Shown: positions 1-8,861, counted from the first letter of the stretch. The stretch is 36,821 nt of DNA from Aeromonas simiae (GCF_000820125.1 NZ_CDBY01000063.1:1-36821); one strand, 5' to 3'. Made by a program: numbers and translations. Notes: generated from the letters alone by a model not told the origin.

Positions 1-138
1 CAGGCGGCGCGCCGCCTGCTGGATCGCCTCAAGCGGGGTGTGCCCAAGGTGGATGGCAATACCGTCCTGACGCCACGAGAGCAGCGCCCCCTCCCCCCAC
101 TCCGGCGCTGCCGGCTCCCGGCTCAACCAGATGTTCAT
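1..138 (-). CDS. Second peptidase B-like aminopeptidase, N-terminal part only (runs off window)
   Basis: Reading the minus strand from the ATG at 138 gives 46 codons with no stop before the window edge. The product begins MNIWLSREPAAPEWGEGALL and continues through a segment ending QQAARRL. It aligns without obvious gaps to the first residues of the complete peptidase B gene just upstream (shared WGEGALLS, then QxAxRRL). A strong ribosome binding site (GGGGAGGT) lies 6 bases before the ATG, inside the upstream gene. The ATG overlaps the upstream TGA as ATGA, so translation is probably coupled. This is the non-catalytic N-terminal part of the M17 family; the metal-binding domain would lie outside the window, so activity cannot be judged. 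It is a diverged paralogue rather than a copy, because many positions differ. Confidence 0.8.
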   Translation of the reverse strand, partial: MNIWLSREPAAPEWGEGALLSWRQDGIAIHLGHTPLEAIQQAARRL

Positions 139-1424
139 GCGCACACCTCCCCAAGCCAGGCGGCGATGGTGCGCAGGCCGTGCCCCTTGGCGCCGACGGC
201 CCAGAGATCGTTACCCGACTTCTGGTAGGAGGCGGACAAGTCCATGTGCACCCAACCGGCACCGCCGGCCCGCACGAAGCGCGACAAGAAGGCGGCAGCC
301 GTGCTGGCTCCGGCAGTCCCTTCGGCACTCGCCACGTTGCCCATATCGGCAAACGACGAGCCGAGTTGTCCTTGATGCCAGGGCTCGAGCGGCAGCGGCC
401 AGGCCTTCTCGTTTTCGCGGCGGGCGGCGCCGAGCAACCGGGCCGACTCGCTCTCGTCGAGGGCAAACACGGCGTTGTAGTCGCGTCCCAGCGCCATCTT
501 GGCCGCCCCGGTCAGGGTCGCGGCATCGAGGATGTAGGGAGCGCCGCAGTCGACGGCGCAGAGCAGGCCGTCGGCCAGCACCAGACGACCTTCCGCGTCG
601 GTGTTCTGGATCTCGACCGACAGGCCGTTGCGATAGGTGAGGATGTCGCCGAGCTTGAAGGCGTGGCCCGACACCAGGTTCTCGGCGCAGCAGAGAATGA
701 GCTTGACCCGCTTGTCGAGGCCCCGGCTGATGGCAAGTGCCAGCGCGCCGGTCACCATGGCGGCGCCGCCCATGTCGGACTTCATCGGCAGCATGTTGTC
801 AGAGGACTTCATCGAGTAGCCGCCCGAATCGAAGGTGATCCCCTTGCCCACCAGGGCCGCCGCCACCGGCGCGTCATCCTGACCCGTGGGGTTGTAGTCG
901 AGCTCGAGCAGCACCGGCTCACGCTCGCTGCCGCGCCCCACCGACCAGATGCCGATGTGACCCGATTCTTGGAGCGCTTCACCAGCCGTGATGCGGGCGG
1001 TCACCTTGTCACCGGCAATGCTGCGAATGAGCAGTAGCGCCGACTCGGCCAGCGCCATGGGGTAGATCTCCTCCGGGCAGCCGTTGGTCACCTCGCGCAC
1101 CCACTGGGTCGCCTTGAGCAGACCGCCGAGGGCTCGGGCCTCCTCGTCGCTCTGCTCACCGAAGTCCAGCTCGCGATTGCCCTTGGCCGCATAGAAGCCC
1201 TGGGCAAAGGCGAAGCGGCGCTCCAGATCCCACCCCTCACCGGCCAGCCGTACCTGGCGGATCCCGGAGGACTCGAGGCGGCGGCCGGCGCGCTGCACGG
1301 CGCGCAGGGCATCCCCATCGACATGGACAGTGGCGCTATCGCCGGAGAAGCTCAGCAGCGCCCCCTCGCCCCAGTATGCAGGGGCAGGGGCGGTGCCGAG
1401 CAGTACCTTCATCATGTCAGCCAT
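135..1424 (-). CDS. pepB: Peptidase B, M17 leucyl-aminopeptidase family
   Basis: A cytoplasmic broad-specificity aminopeptidase of the M17 family, using two metal ions and usually hexameric. The 429-residue product is close to the 427 residues of E. coli PepB and aligns along its length. The M17 metal-site segments are present: VGKGITFDSGGYS, then MKSDMGGAA, then the signature NTDAEGRLVLADG. I chose the ATG at 1424 because AAGGAAG lies 9 bases upstream and the product then starts MADMMKVLL, like E. coli PepB. The frame stays open to 1478 but has no better start. The gene follows the isc operon as in enteric bacteria, but an intrinsic terminator separates them and no iscX lies between. It overlaps the start of a second PepB-like gene by 4 bases. 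Confidence 0.93.
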   Translation of the reverse strand: MADMMKVLLGTAPAPAYWGEGALLSFSGDSATVHVDGDALRAVQRAGRRLESSGIRQVRLAGEGWDLERRFAFAQGFYAAKGNRELDFGEQSDEEARALGGLLKATQWVREVTNGCPEEIYPMALAESALLLIRSIAGDKVTARITAGEALQESGHIGIWSVGRGSEREPVLLELDYNPTGQDDAPVAAALVGKGITFDSGGYSMKSSDNMLPMKSDMGGAAMVTGALALAISRGLDKRVKLILCCAENLVSGHAFKLGDILTYRNGLSVEIQNTDAEGRLVLADGLLCAVDCGAPYILDAATLTGAAKMALGRDYNAVFALDESESARLLGAARRENEKAWPLPLEPWHQGQLGSSFADMGNVASAEGTAGASTAAAFLSRFVRAGGAGWVHMDLSASYQKSGNDLWAVGAKGHGLRTIAAWLGEVCA

Positions 1425-1495
1425 CGTGATTTGCTTCCTTATTGTCTGCTGCGCCGGCAGAGGCGGCGCATGGCTCATATCAGTCGCTGCGGCAA

Positions 1496-1528
1496 CAAAA
1501 AGGCCGCAGCCCCAAAGGGCTACGGCCT
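1496..1528 (-). terminator. Intrinsic terminator at the end of the isc operon
   Basis: On the minus strand AGGCCGTAGCCC, a TTTG loop and GGGCTGCGGCCT form a stem of about 12 pairs with one G-T wobble, followed at once by TTTTTG. It sits between fdx and pepB, so it should end most isc transcripts before pepB. No clear pepB promoter was seen in the roughly 70 bases that remain. Confidence 0.8.
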
Positions 1529-1566
1529 CTCACCATCTCATTGCGGCAGCATCACCACAGCGTCAC

Positions 1567-1905
1567 TCAGTGGCGCTCGGAGGCGAGGTTGACGGTGTAT
1601 TTCGGGAACTCCACCACCAGATCCTCGTCGGTCACCTTGGCCTGGCAACTGAGACGGGACTCGGGCTCGAGGCCCCAGGCCTTGTCCAGCATGTCATCTT
1701 CCAGCTCGTCGCTCGGGTCGAGGGAGTCAAACCCTTCGCGCACCACGCAGTGGCAGGTGGTGCAGGCGCAGGACTTCTCACAGGCGTGCTCCACCTCGAT
1801 GCCGTTACGCAGGGCCACGTCGAGGATGGTCTCCCCCTCCTTGGCCTCCAAAACGGCGCCATCGGGGCAGAGATCGGCATGGGGCAATACAACAATTTTC
1901 GGCAT
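1567..1905 (-). CDS. fdx: ISC-system [2Fe-2S] ferredoxin
   Basis: A 112-residue adrenodoxin-type [2Fe-2S] ferredoxin that supplies electrons for Fe-S cluster assembly on IscU/IscS. The cluster ligands are visible as C42, C48, C51 (within CEKSCACTTC) and C87 (RLSCQ), the same numbering as E. coli Fdx. Additional cysteines C46 and C53 lie inside the loop, also as in the family. It is the last gene of the isc operon, starting 2 bases after the hscA stop and followed by the operon terminator. The small iscX gene that follows fdx in enteric bacteria is absent here. Confidence 0.97.
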   Translation of the reverse strand: MPKIVVLPHADLCPDGAVLEAKEGETILDVALRNGIEVEHACEKSCACTTCHCVVREGFDSLDPSDELEDDMLDKAWGLEPESRLSCQAKVTDEDLVVEFPKYTVNLASERH

Positions 1906-1907
1906 GG

Positions 1908-3749
1908 TTACACCTTGTCTACGTTCTGGCCGGTCAGCACCTTGCGGATGGAGGCGTCCATCCGGCGGGCGGCAAACTCGGCGCTGGCCGCATCGGTTGC
2001 CTCGATGGCGGCCTTGATCTGATCTGTGCTGCCCTGCTGGCGTACCGCCACCAGAGCGTCCACCTTGGCGCGCAATGCGGCCAGCTCGCTCGCATCGAGC
2101 AGGGCATCACCGTCGGCAGCCAGCGCGGCGTTGAGGCTCTCGATCACCCGGTCGGCCTCCACCTGCTGCTCAGCCAGCATGCGGGCATCCATGTCCTCTT
2201 TGGCGTTCTCGATGGAGGATTGCAGCATGGAGAGGATCTCCCCCTCGCCCAGCCCGTAGGAGGGCTTGACCTGGATCTCGGCCTGCACGCCGGAGGATTT
2301 CTCCATGGCGGTGACCGACAGCAGGCCGTCGGCATCGACCTGGAAGGTGACCCGGATGTGGGCCGCACCGGCAGCCATCGGCGGAATGCCGGTCAGGGTG
2401 AAGCGCGCCAGGGAACGGCAGTCCGCCACCAGTTCACGCTCCCCCTGCACCACGTGGATCATCATGGCAGTCTGGCCATCTTTGAAGGTGGTGAACTCCT
2501 GGGCGCGGGCCACCGGTATGGTGGTGTTGCGCGGGATCACCTTCTCGGCCAGCCCCCCCATGGTCTCGAGCCCCAGGGAGAGCGGGATGACGTCGAGCAG
2601 CAGCATTTCGGCATCGGGCTTGTTGCCGACCAGGATATCGGCCTGCACGGCAGCGCCAATCGCCACCACCTTGTCCGGATCTATGCTGGTGAGCGGTGTG
2701 CGGCCGAAGAACTCGCCCACCTTCTCGCGCACCAGGGGCACCCGGGTCGAGCCGCCGACCATCACCACCTCGAGCACATCCATCGCCTCCACACCGGCGT
2801 CCTTGAGGGCGCGGCGACAGGCCAGCAGGGTGCGCTTGACCAGGGGCAGGGTCAGCTCGTTGAACAGCTCGCGGCTCACCTCGCCCTGCCAGCCGGCGAA
2901 GCTGACCGTCACGGCGGCCTCGTCGGTCAGGCGCTGCTTGGTGTCGCAGGCCAGATCGAGCAGGCGGCGCTGCTCACCCGCGCTCAGGGTTTCGCAGCCG
3001 GCTTGGTCACGGATCCAGTCCGCCAGCAGGTGGTCAAAATCATCGCCGCCGAGGGCGGAGTCCCCCCCCGTCGCCATCACCTCGAACACCCCGCGATTAA
3101 GGCGCAGGATCGAGATGTCGAATGTGCCGCCACCGAGATCGTAGACGGCAATCACCCCCTCCTGGCCCGAGTCGAGGCCATAGGCAATGGCGGCAGCGGT
3201 CGGCTCGTTGAGCAGCCGCAGCACATGCAGGCCAGCTAAGCGGGCCGCATCCTTGGTGCCCTGGCGCTGGGCATCGTCGAAGTAGGCAGGCACAGTGATG
3301 ACCACCCCGTCCAGCTCGCCGCCCAGGGTTTCACGGCCACGAGCGGCCAAGGCCTTGAGGATCTCGGCCGAGACCTGTACCGGGTTGACCGGCCCCTGGC
3401 GGGTGAGGATGTGCGGCACCCCCTCCCCTTCGGCGAAGCGGTACGGCAGGCGATCGCGGCGTACATCACCGAGGGCCTTGCCCATCAGCCGCTTGACCGA
3501 GACGATGGTGTTTTCCGGGTCCAGGGCGGCATCCAGCTTGGCCTGACGACCGACGCGGATAGCCGCGTCCTGATAGTGAACGGCAGAGGGCAGGATATCG
3601 AAGCCCTCGTGGTCGGTCAGCGTCTCGACCTTGCCGCTGCGCACTGCGGCCACCAGTGAGTTGGTGGTACCAAGATCGATGCCAACGGCGAGTTTGTGCT
3701 GATGAGGCGCGGCGCTCTGGCCCGGCTCGGCGATTTGCAGTAATGCCAT
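1908..3749 (-). CDS. hscA: Fe-S assembly Hsp70 chaperone HscA
   Basis: A 613-residue specialised Hsp70 that binds the LPPVK segment of IscU and, driven by ATP, promotes release or transfer of the nascent Fe-S cluster. The nucleotide-binding domain opens with [12 protein letters not shown], has [13 protein letters not shown] near the middle and the [15 protein letters not shown] motif. The substrate-binding domain follows from about residue 390. The length is near the 616 residues of E. coli HscA. It lies directly after its J-protein partner hscB (6-base gap) and before fdx, the usual isc order. I see nothing unusual in it. Confidence 0.97.
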   Translation of the reverse strand: MALLQIAEPGQSAAPHQHKLAVGIDLGTTNSLVAAVRSGKVETLTDHEGFDILPSAVHYQDAAIRVGRQAKLDAALDPENTIVSVKRLMGKALGDVRRDRLPYRFAEGEGVPHILTRQGPVNPVQVSAEILKALAARGRETLGGELDGVVITVPAYFDDAQRQGTKDAARLAGLHVLRLLNEPTAAAIAYGLDSGQEGVIAVYDLGGGTFDISILRLNRGVFEVMATGGDSALGGDDFDHLLADWIRDQAGCETLSAGEQRRLLDLACDTKQRLTDEAAVTVSFAGWQGEVSRELFNELTLPLVKRTLLACRRALKDAGVEAMDVLEVVMVGGSTRVPLVREKVGEFFGRTPLTSIDPDKVVAIGAAVQADILVGNKPDAEMLLLDVIPLSLGLETMGGLAEKVIPRNTTIPVARAQEFTTFKDGQTAMMIHVVQGERELVADCRSLARFTLTGIPPMAAGAAHIRVTFQVDADGLLSVTAMEKSSGVQAEIQVKPSYGLGEGEILSMLQSSIENAKEDMDARMLAEQQVEADRVIESLNAALAADGDALLDASELAALRAKVDALVAVRQQGSTDQIKAAIEATDAASAEFAARRMDASIRKVLTGQNVDKV

Positions 3750-3755
3750 GGGTAA

Positions 3756-4274
3756 TTACAGTTCCAGCAGGGAATCCTCGAGGCGTTCCAGCTCCTCGAG
3801 CATCTTGTCGACAAACTTGAGCTTGCGTACCGCATCCACAGCCGCATCCCACGAACGCGTCGCCAAATGCCGCTCCAACGCGGTCATCAGCACCTTGTGC
3901 TCGCCTTTGATTTCACGGCGAAAGGCGTCGATGGCCCCTTCCACGTCATCGGCAAAGCGCAGCTCCTCGAGGGCCTCACGCCACTCCATCTGCTGCATCA
4001 GAAAGGTTCTGTCCTGCAGGGTTTGGGATTCACCGCGAATGTCATGACCGTGCAAAGAGAGCAGGTACTCGGCACGGCGCAGCGGGGACTTGAGGGTGGC
4101 GTACGCCTCGTTGATCTGGGCGGCGCGGGTAACCGCAATCAGCCGCTCCCCTTCCGGGGCAGCGGCGAAGCGATCAGGGTGGAATTGAGCCTGCAGCCGA
4201 CGGTAGGTATCGGCTAGGGCCGCCGCGTCGAGCGGGAACCCCTGCGGCAGGCCAAACAGCTCAAAATGGTTCAT
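3756..4274 (-). CDS. hscB: Fe-S assembly J-domain co-chaperone HscB
   Basis: A 172-residue Hsp40-like co-chaperone that delivers IscU to HscA and stimulates its ATPase. The N-terminal J domain carries the HPD triad at residues 32-34 (FHPDRF). The C-terminal helical domain that binds IscU ends in LEELERLEDSLLEL. The open frame runs well upstream, but the start at 4274 (MNHFELFGLP) matches the E. coli protein (171 residues). It also keeps the gene clear of iscA, whose stop is 13 bases away. It is co-directional within the isc operon. Confidence 0.96.
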   Translation of the reverse strand: MNHFELFGLPQGFPLDAAALADTYRRLQAQFHPDRFAAAPEGERLIAVTRAAQINEAYATLKSPLRRAEYLLSLHGHDIRGESQTLQDRTFLMQQMEWREALEELRFADDVEGAIDAFRREIKGEHKVLMTALERHLATRSWDAAVDAVRKLKFVDKMLEELERLEDSLLEL

Positions 4275-4287
4275 GAGGCGGCTCCGA

Positions 4288-4611
4288 TCAGACGCTGAAG
4301 CTCTCGCCGCAGCCACACTCCCCCTTGGAGTTGGGGTTATTGAACTTGAAGCCTTCGTTGAGCCCCTCCTTGACGAAATCGAGTTCGGTTCCGTCCAGGT
4401 GGATGAGGCTCTTGCCGTCGACGATGATCTTGACACCATTTTGCTCGAAGACCAGATCTTCGGCACCGAGCTCATCGACAAACTCCAGCACGTAGGCCAG
4501 ACCCGAGCAACCGGTTGTCTTGACGCCGAGGCGCAGGCCGATGCCCTTGCCCCGGTTAGTCAGAAAAGAGGCGACCCGAGCTGCCGCGGCGTCTGTCATG
4601 GAAATGGCCAT
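4288..4611 (-). CDS. iscA: A-type Fe-S carrier/assembly protein IscA
   Basis: A 107-residue A-type carrier that holds iron or an Fe-S cluster for delivery to target proteins. The three conserved cysteines are present: C35 in TTGCSG, and C99 and C101 in the C-terminal CGCGESFSV. The length equals that of E. coli IscA. It sits between iscU and hscB in the isc operon, with gaps of 13-15 bases that imply one transcript. The C-terminal CGCG motif and the location distinguish it from ErpA and SufA. Confidence 0.97.
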   Translation of the reverse strand: MAISMTDAAAARVASFLTNRGKGIGLRLGVKTTGCSGLAYVLEFVDELGAEDLVFEQNGVKIIVDGKSLIHLDGTELDFVKEGLNEGFKFNNPNSKGECGCGESFSV

Positions 4612-4626
4612 ACGTTAACTCCGGGC

Positions 4627-5013
4627 TCAGGCAATACCTTTCTTTTGCTTGTAATCGGCGATGGCGGCCTTGATGGCATCCTCCGCCAGGATGGAGCAGT
4701 GGATCTTCACCGGAGGAAGAGCCAGCTCTTCGGCGATGTCGGTGTTCTTGATCGACGCCGCTTCATCCAGCGTCTTCCCCTTGACCCATTCGGTCACCAG
4801 GGAGCTGGAGGCGATGGCGGAACCACAACCGTAGGTCTTGAACTTGGCATCCTCGATGACGCCCTCTTCGTTGATCTTCAGTTGCAGCTTCATCACGTCG
4901 CCGCATGCCGGCGCCCCCACCATGCCGGTGGCGATGCTCGGATCGTTCTTGTCGAACCCACCGACGTTGCGGGGGTTTTCGTAGTGGTCAATGACCTTTT
5001 CGCTGTAAGCCAT
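4627..5013 (-). CDS. iscU: Fe-S cluster scaffold protein IscU
   Basis: A 128-residue scaffold on which IscS-derived sulfur and iron are assembled into [2Fe-2S] clusters. The ligand cysteines C37 (ACGD), C63 (GCGSA) and C106 (HCS) are visible, with D39 beside the first. The HscA recognition motif LPPVK is at 99-103. Length and ligand numbering match E. coli IscU exactly. It is placed between iscS and iscA. Confidence 0.98.
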   Translation of the reverse strand: MAYSEKVIDHYENPRNVGGFDKNDPSIATGMVGAPACGDVMKLQLKINEEGVIEDAKFKTYGCGSAIASSSLVTEWVKGKTLDEAASIKNTDIAEELALPPVKIHCSILAEDAIKAAIADYKQKKGIA

Positions 5014-5047
5014 AACTTAACTCCTGCAGATTCCGTCAACCCACTTC

Positions 5048-6262
5048 TCAGTGGTGGGCCCATTCGACTGTGTTCAGATCCACCCCGTCCTTGAACATCT
5101 CCCACAGGGGGGACATCTCACGCAGACGGCCGATGGAGTCGCGGATCAACTTGACCGCATAATCGATCTCTTCTTCGGTGGTGAAGCGACCGATGGAGAA
5201 ACGGATGGAGCTGTGTGCCAGCTCGTCGTTCATGCCCAGTGCACGCAGCACATAAGAAGGCTCAAGGCTGGCCGAGGTACAGGCCGAGCCGGAAGAGACC
5301 GCCAGATCCTTGAGGGCCATGATGAGGGACTCCCCTTCCACGTAAGCGAAGCTGACGTTAAGGTTGCTCACCACGCGATGGGCCATGTCGCCGTTGACAT
5401 AGACCTCTTCGATGTCCTTCAGGCCGTTCCACAGGCGATCCCGCAGGTGACGCATGCGCGCCATCTCGTCGGCCATCTCTTCTTTGGCAATGCGGAAGGC
5501 TTCGCCCATGCCCACGATCTGGTGGGTCGGCAGGGTACCGGAACGCATGCCGCGCTCGTGACCGCCACCGTGCATCTGGGCTTCGATACGTACGCGCGGC
5601 TTGCGACGCACGTAGAGGGCACCGATCCCCTTGGGGCCGTAAATCTTGTGGGCGGACAGCGAGAGCAGGTCGATCTTCATCGCTTCGACGTCGATCTCGA
5701 CCTTGCCGGCGCTCTGGGCCGCGTCCACGTGCAGCAGCACCTTGCGGGCACGGCACAGCTCACCGATGCCCTTGATATCCTGGATAACGCCAATCTCGTT
5801 GTTCACATGCATCATGCTCACCAGGATGGTATCGTCACGCATGGCGTTTTCGATCATCTCGAGGGTGAACAGGCCGTTGGGCATCGGCTCGAGGTAGGTC
5901 ACCTCAAACCCTTCACGCTCCAGTTGACGGCAGGTGTCGAGCACCGCCTTGTGTTCGGTCTTGGAGGTGATGATGTGCTTGCCTTTGCCGGCATAGAAGT
6001 GGGCCACGCCCTTGATAGCCAGGTTGTCGGATTCGGTCGCGCCAGAAGTGAAGACAATTTCGCGCGGGTCGGCACCGATCAGCTCTGCCACATGATTACG
6101 GGCCAGATCGACCGCCTCTTCCGCCTGCCAACCGAAACGGTGCGAGCGGGAAGCCGGGTTGCCGAACAGACCGTCCATGGTCAAACACTGCATCATCTTC
6201 TCTGCGACGCGCGGGTCAACCGGACAGGTAGCCGAATAATCAAGGTAAATAGGCAGTTTCAT
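5048..6262 (-). CDS. iscS: Cysteine desulfurase IscS
   Basis: A PLP-dependent enzyme converting L-cysteine to L-alanine and an enzyme persulfide. It supplies sulfur for Fe-S clusters, tRNA thiolation and thiamine. The 404-residue product aligns end to end with E. coli IscS: H104 (TEHKAV), the PLP lysine K206 ([10 protein letters not shown]) and the persulfide cysteine C328 ([10 protein letters not shown]). The C-terminal SPLWEM...WAHH tail that docks partners is present. The start at 6262 ([12 protein letters not shown]) matches E. coli; the frame is open 12 codons further without support. Residue 13 is Cys where E. coli has Thr (YSATCPVDP), a small oddity near the active site. Confidence 0.98.
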   Translation of the reverse strand: MKLPIYLDYSATCPVDPRVAEKMMQCLTMDGLFGNPASRSHRFGWQAEEAVDLARNHVAELIGADPREIVFTSGATESDNLAIKGVAHFYAGKGKHIITSKTEHKAVLDTCRQLEREGFEVTYLEPMPNGLFTLEMIENAMRDDTILVSMMHVNNEIGVIQDIKGIGELCRARKVLLHVDAAQSAGKVEIDVEAMKIDLLSLSAHKIYGPKGIGALYVRRKPRVRIEAQMHGGGHERGMRSGTLPTHQIVGMGEAFRIAKEEMADEMARMRHLRDRLWNGLKDIEEVYVNGDMAHRVVSNLNVSFAYVEGESLIMALKDLAVSSGSACTSASLEPSYVLRALGMNDELAHSSIRFSIGRFTTEEEIDYAVKLIRDSIGRLREMSPLWEMFKDGVDLNTVEWAHH

Positions 6263-6316
6263 GTTTTTCTCCGTTACAACCGGGACCCCACTGGCCATGG
6301 GTTGCAGAAAGCACGC

Positions 6317-6820
6317 TTATAGTTGGACTTTCAAGCTCATATTGCTCGGTTCGGTGCGATCTCCCAGTGTCAGCACATTGTGATGATGCTGATCCTGCTT
6401 GCTGGAGATACGGCGGACATCCGCCTGGCGCACCAGCTCGGCCAGAGTGATCTCGCCGAGAAAACTGGAAATCCGCTCACTCAGATCCCGCCACAGGGAG
6501 TGAGTGAGGCATTGGGTACCACCGTGGCAGTCACCCTTACCGAGGCATTTGGTGGCATCGACCGACTCGTCAACGGCGCTGATCACCTGACCCACCGAGA
6601 TCGCATCGGCAGCCATGCCGAGACGATAACCACCGCCCGGACCGCGCACGCTCTGCACCAGACCGTGTTTACGCAGACGAGCAAACAGCTGCTCCAGGTA
6701 GGAGAGGGAGATACCCTGACGTTCCGAAATATCCGCCAGGGGAACCGGCCCGGTATCAGCATGTAATGCTACATCCAGCATGGCGGTTACTGCATAACGT
6801 CCTTTAGATGTCAGTCTCAT
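6317..6820 (-). CDS. iscR: Rrf2-family Fe-S-sensing regulator IscR
   Basis: A 167-residue Rrf2-family winged-helix regulator that represses its own operon when it carries a [2Fe-2S] cluster. In its apo form it controls other Fe-S genes. The N-terminal helix-turn-helix region ([18 protein letters not shown]...) is followed by the cluster ligands C92, C98, C104 and H107, in the same positions as in E. coli IscR. It is the first gene of the isc operon, 54 bases before iscS. A type 1 IscR site lies upstream at 6864-6888, consistent with autorepression. Confidence 0.97.
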   Translation of the reverse strand: MRLTSKGRYAVTAMLDVALHADTGPVPLADISERQGISLSYLEQLFARLRKHGLVQSVRGPGGGYRLGMAADAISVGQVISAVDESVDATKCLGKGDCHGGTQCLTHSLWRDLSERISSFLGEITLAELVRQADVRRISSKQDQHHHNVLTLGDRTEPSNMSLKVQL

Positions 6821-6863
6821 GGTGCTTTACCATCTCGCATAACTCACTGATCTGCATGCTCAC

Positions 6864-6888
6864 ATACCCGACTAATTTAGTCAAGAAT
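6864..6888 (-). promoter_or_regulatory. Type 1 IscR binding site with overlapping -35 element
   Basis: On the minus strand, 44-68 bases before the iscR ATG, lies a 25-base element with GACT, AAATT, AGTC, GGG and TAT in the order of the published type 1 consensus (ATASYYGACTRWWWYAGTCRRSTAT). By eye it matches at 24 of 25 positions. TTGACT, a good -35 hexamer, is inside it (complement at 6879-6884), so bound holo-IscR would block RNA polymerase. The -10 is not clear. Confidence 0.8.
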
Positions 6889-6911
6889 ATGGTTGAGCAT
6901 TCCAGTAGGAA

Positions 6912-7634
6912 TTATCTGGGCGGATGGGGTTTTTGCACTGAAGTCAGAATGCCGCGCAGGATATTGAGTTCAACCGTCTCGGGTCGAGCCCGATTGAACA
7001 GACGGCGCAGTTTATTCATCACTTGGCCGGGATGCCCTTCACTGATGAAGCCAGTGTGCAATAAGGTGCGTTCGAGATGGTGATAGAACCCCTCAAGCAC
7101 ATCGGCGCTCGGGTAATCGACCGGCTCCTCTTCAGCGGGGGAGGCCCCCTCCAGCCAGTGCATGCGCACCTCATAGCAGAGGGTCTGAACCGCCATGGCT
7201 AAGTTGAGCGAACTGTACTCCGGGTTCGCCGGAATAGCCACGTGATAGTGACACTTTTGCAGCTCGTCGTTGGTCAGGCCGGTACGCTCACGACCGAACA
7301 CCAGCGCCACCGGATGACGGCGCCCCTCCTCGACCAGCTTCAGCCCTGCTTCGCGTGGCCCCAGCATGGGCCAGCTCAAGGTGCGGGAGCGGGCGCTGGT
7401 ACCGATCACCAGACCACAGCCAGCAATCGCTTCATCCACAGTGGGGACGATACGGGCGCGCGCCAGAATGTCGCTGGCCCCTGCGGCCAGGGCGTTGGCA
7501 TTACCATCGGGCAGCGCCTGGGGATCGACCAACACCAAGTTGCTCAACCCCATGGTCTTCATGGCCCGGGCGGCAGAGCCCATGTTGCCGGTATGGGAGG
7601 TGTTTACCAGTACGATACGAACCTGATCCAGCAT
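6912..7634 (-). CDS. trmJ: tRNA (cytidine/uridine-32-2'-O-)-methyltransferase TrmJ
   Basis: A SPOUT-family methyltransferase that 2'-O-methylates position 32 of the tRNA anticodon loop using S-adenosylmethionine. The 240-residue product opens with [20 protein letters not shown]. It carries the SPOUT knot motifs [15 protein letters not shown] and [19 protein letters not shown]-terminal extension ([17 protein letters not shown]) is typical of TrmJ. It lies upstream of iscR in the same direction, as in E. coli. The suhB gene that is divergent from trmJ in E. coli is not in this position. Confidence 0.95.
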   Translation of the reverse strand: MLDQVRIVLVNTSHTGNMGSAARAMKTMGLSNLVLVDPQALPDGNANALAAGASDILARARIVPTVDEAIAGCGLVIGTSARSRTLSWPMLGPREAGLKLVEEGRRHPVALVFGRERTGLTNDELQKCHYHVAIPANPEYSSLNLAMAVQTLCYEVRMHWLEGASPAEEEPVDYPSADVLEGFYHHLERTLLHTGFISEGHPGQVMNKLRRLFNRARPETVELNILRGILTSVQKPHPPR

Positions 7635-7810
7635 GACCTGTTGTGTCTTGTCTCGAAATGACAGCGCGCAATTGTAGCATAGGAAAGGCGAAATTGGTCA
7701 GTCGAAAGGTGGGGCAAACGCACAAACTGCGAGCAGATAGCATCAATCGATCTTAGTCCCCCCTTCCCCCTCTCCTAGACTGAAGTGGGTGACATCATGA
7801 GGAGAATATC

Positions 7811-8230
7811 ATGCTGGTGCGCCCTCTCTATGAGAGTCTGCCACCGCTCTGCCTCTTGGGTGGCAGTGCGGCGCTAGCACTGGGTGATCAACCACTACTG
7901 TGGCTGGCGGGCATCCTGTTGCTTGGCAGCGGCACCCTGATCTGGGTCATGCGCTCAAACTACCGCCGCACCGATCTGGTCATTTATCCTGCCCGGCGCT
8001 GGCTGAAACCAGAGTGGCTCTACGAACTGCAACCCTTCCTGCTGCTGTTACTGGCTCTGCTGTTGAGCCACTGGCCCCTGTACGGCCCCTGGCTTGCACT
8101 GCTGCCGGGGGGGTGGGCACTGCGCTGCCTGCTGCTGCGCCAGCGCCGTCGTCATCATGCCACCGGATTGACTCGCCAGTTACGGCGCCACCGAGGGCTC
8201 ACCGCCCGCCGCTCCTTGCTGCGGCGCTGA
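7811..8230 (+). CDS. Small hypothetical membrane protein
   Basis: A 139-residue protein of no family I recognise. Residues about 7-45 form two adjacent hydrophobic segments ending at WVMRSNYRRTD. Residues about 72-107 form a second, leucine-rich hydrophobic block, and the C-terminus from about 109 is strongly basic (RQRRRHHATG...RRSLLRR). This suggests a small inner-membrane protein with a cytoplasmic basic tail. The start is supported by GAGGAGA 7-8 bases before the ATG. The last 51 bases overlap the convergent 3' end of ubiT. The frame and site look genuine, but no homologue is recalled, so function is unknown. Confidence 0.65.
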   Translation: MLVRPLYESLPPLCLLGGSAALALGDQPLLWLAGILLLGSGTLIWVMRSNYRRTDLVIYPARRWLKPEWLYELQPFLLLLLALLLSHWPLYGPWLALLPGGWALRCLLLRQRRRHHATGLTRQLRRHRGLTARRSLLRR

Positions 8231-8710
8231 ACGCACCCGGCAAACCAACTCGGCCAGATCGGCCAATGGGTACTTGATGAGAGCCGGTAGCGCACTCATG
8301 TCGAGACTGTCGAGCAGGTTTTTGACCTCGAGTCCAAGCTCGGTATCCCCTTCAATCTTGAGGCGACGCTGGAAAAAGAGGGCATCCGGGTCTTCCTTGC
8401 GTCCGGCGATCAGCAGCAAGTCATTGGCCTCCCCGCTGAAGCTCACGTCGATCTCGGCACATTCGGGGGCCACTTTCAGTACCCCTTCCTGCAAAGTGAT
8501 AAACCAGCACAACTCGAGATCGGTCACCGCAACCTTGAGCCAGCGCCCCGCCAGAAAATCAAAGTCTCCCTCTGCGATGGCCTCATGAAAGACCTTGGCC
8601 AGCAGGGTCTCCATCACCCGGCTTTGCAAGGCGCGGGGCACCAGTTTGAGGGGATGACGCAGAAAGTGGGGGGCCTGCTCGACCAGACGACGTTGCAGTT
8701 GCAAAAGCAC
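8180..8710 (-). CDS. ubiT: Ubiquinone biosynthesis accessory factor UbiT (SCP2 domain)
   Basis: An SCP2 lipid-binding-fold protein that assists O2-independent ubiquinone synthesis with UbiU and UbiV. The product resembles E. coli UbiT (YhbT) throughout; the clearest blocks are DVSFSGEANDLLLIAGRKED and FFQRRLKIEGDTELGLEVKN. I chose GTG at 8710 because AGGAG lies 7 bases upstream. It gives 176 residues, close to the E. coli 174, starting VLLQLQRRLVEQAP. The frame is open to an ATG at 8746 with less support. It is divergent from ubiUV as in E. coli. Its 3' end overlaps the convergent hypothetical gene by 51 bases. Confidence 0.92.
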   Translation of the reverse strand: MLLQLQRRLVEQAPHFLRHPLKLVPRALQSRVMETLLAKVFHEAIAEGDFDFLAGRWLKVAVTDLELCWFITLQEGVLKVAPECAEIDVSFSGEANDLLLIAGRKEDPDALFFQRRLKIEGDTELGLEVKNLLDSLDMSALPALIKYPLADLAELVCRVRSAPQQGAAGGEPSVAP

Positions 8711-8764
8711 GGGAGATCTCCTGTTGATTTTGCCGCATTCAAGCACAGAGCGTGCCGGTGGATC

Positions 8765-8778
8765 CTGTTGAAAATCAA
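8765..8778 (-). promoter_or_regulatory. FNR-like box positioned for ubiT
   Basis: Read on the minus strand, TTGATTTTCAACAG matches 8 of 10 fixed bases of the FNR consensus TTGAT-N4-ATCAA. A -10-like TTGAAT (complement at 8737-8742) would put the transcription start near 8730, with the box centred at about -41.5, the class II activator position. This is a reading of spacing and sequence only. Confidence 0.45.
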
Positions 8779-8819
8779 ACTTCTGCCACCTAACCCATAG
8801 GGGGAAAAGCCACGTAAAG

Positions 8820-8861
8820 CTGCCTCAGGTCAAAACCGCGCAGCGCGCCCCTGCCTACAAT
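8820..8861 (+). promoter_or_regulatory. Candidate ubiUV promoter with degenerate FNR-like box
   Basis: A good -10 hexamer TACAAT (8856-8861) lies 31 bases before the ubiU ATG. No -35 hexamer is visible 17 bases upstream, as expected for an activator-dependent promoter. CTGCCTCAGGTCAA (8820-8833) is centred about 41.5 bases before the predicted start but matches only 6 of 10 FNR consensus bases. The -10 is more convincing than the box. Confidence 0.35.
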
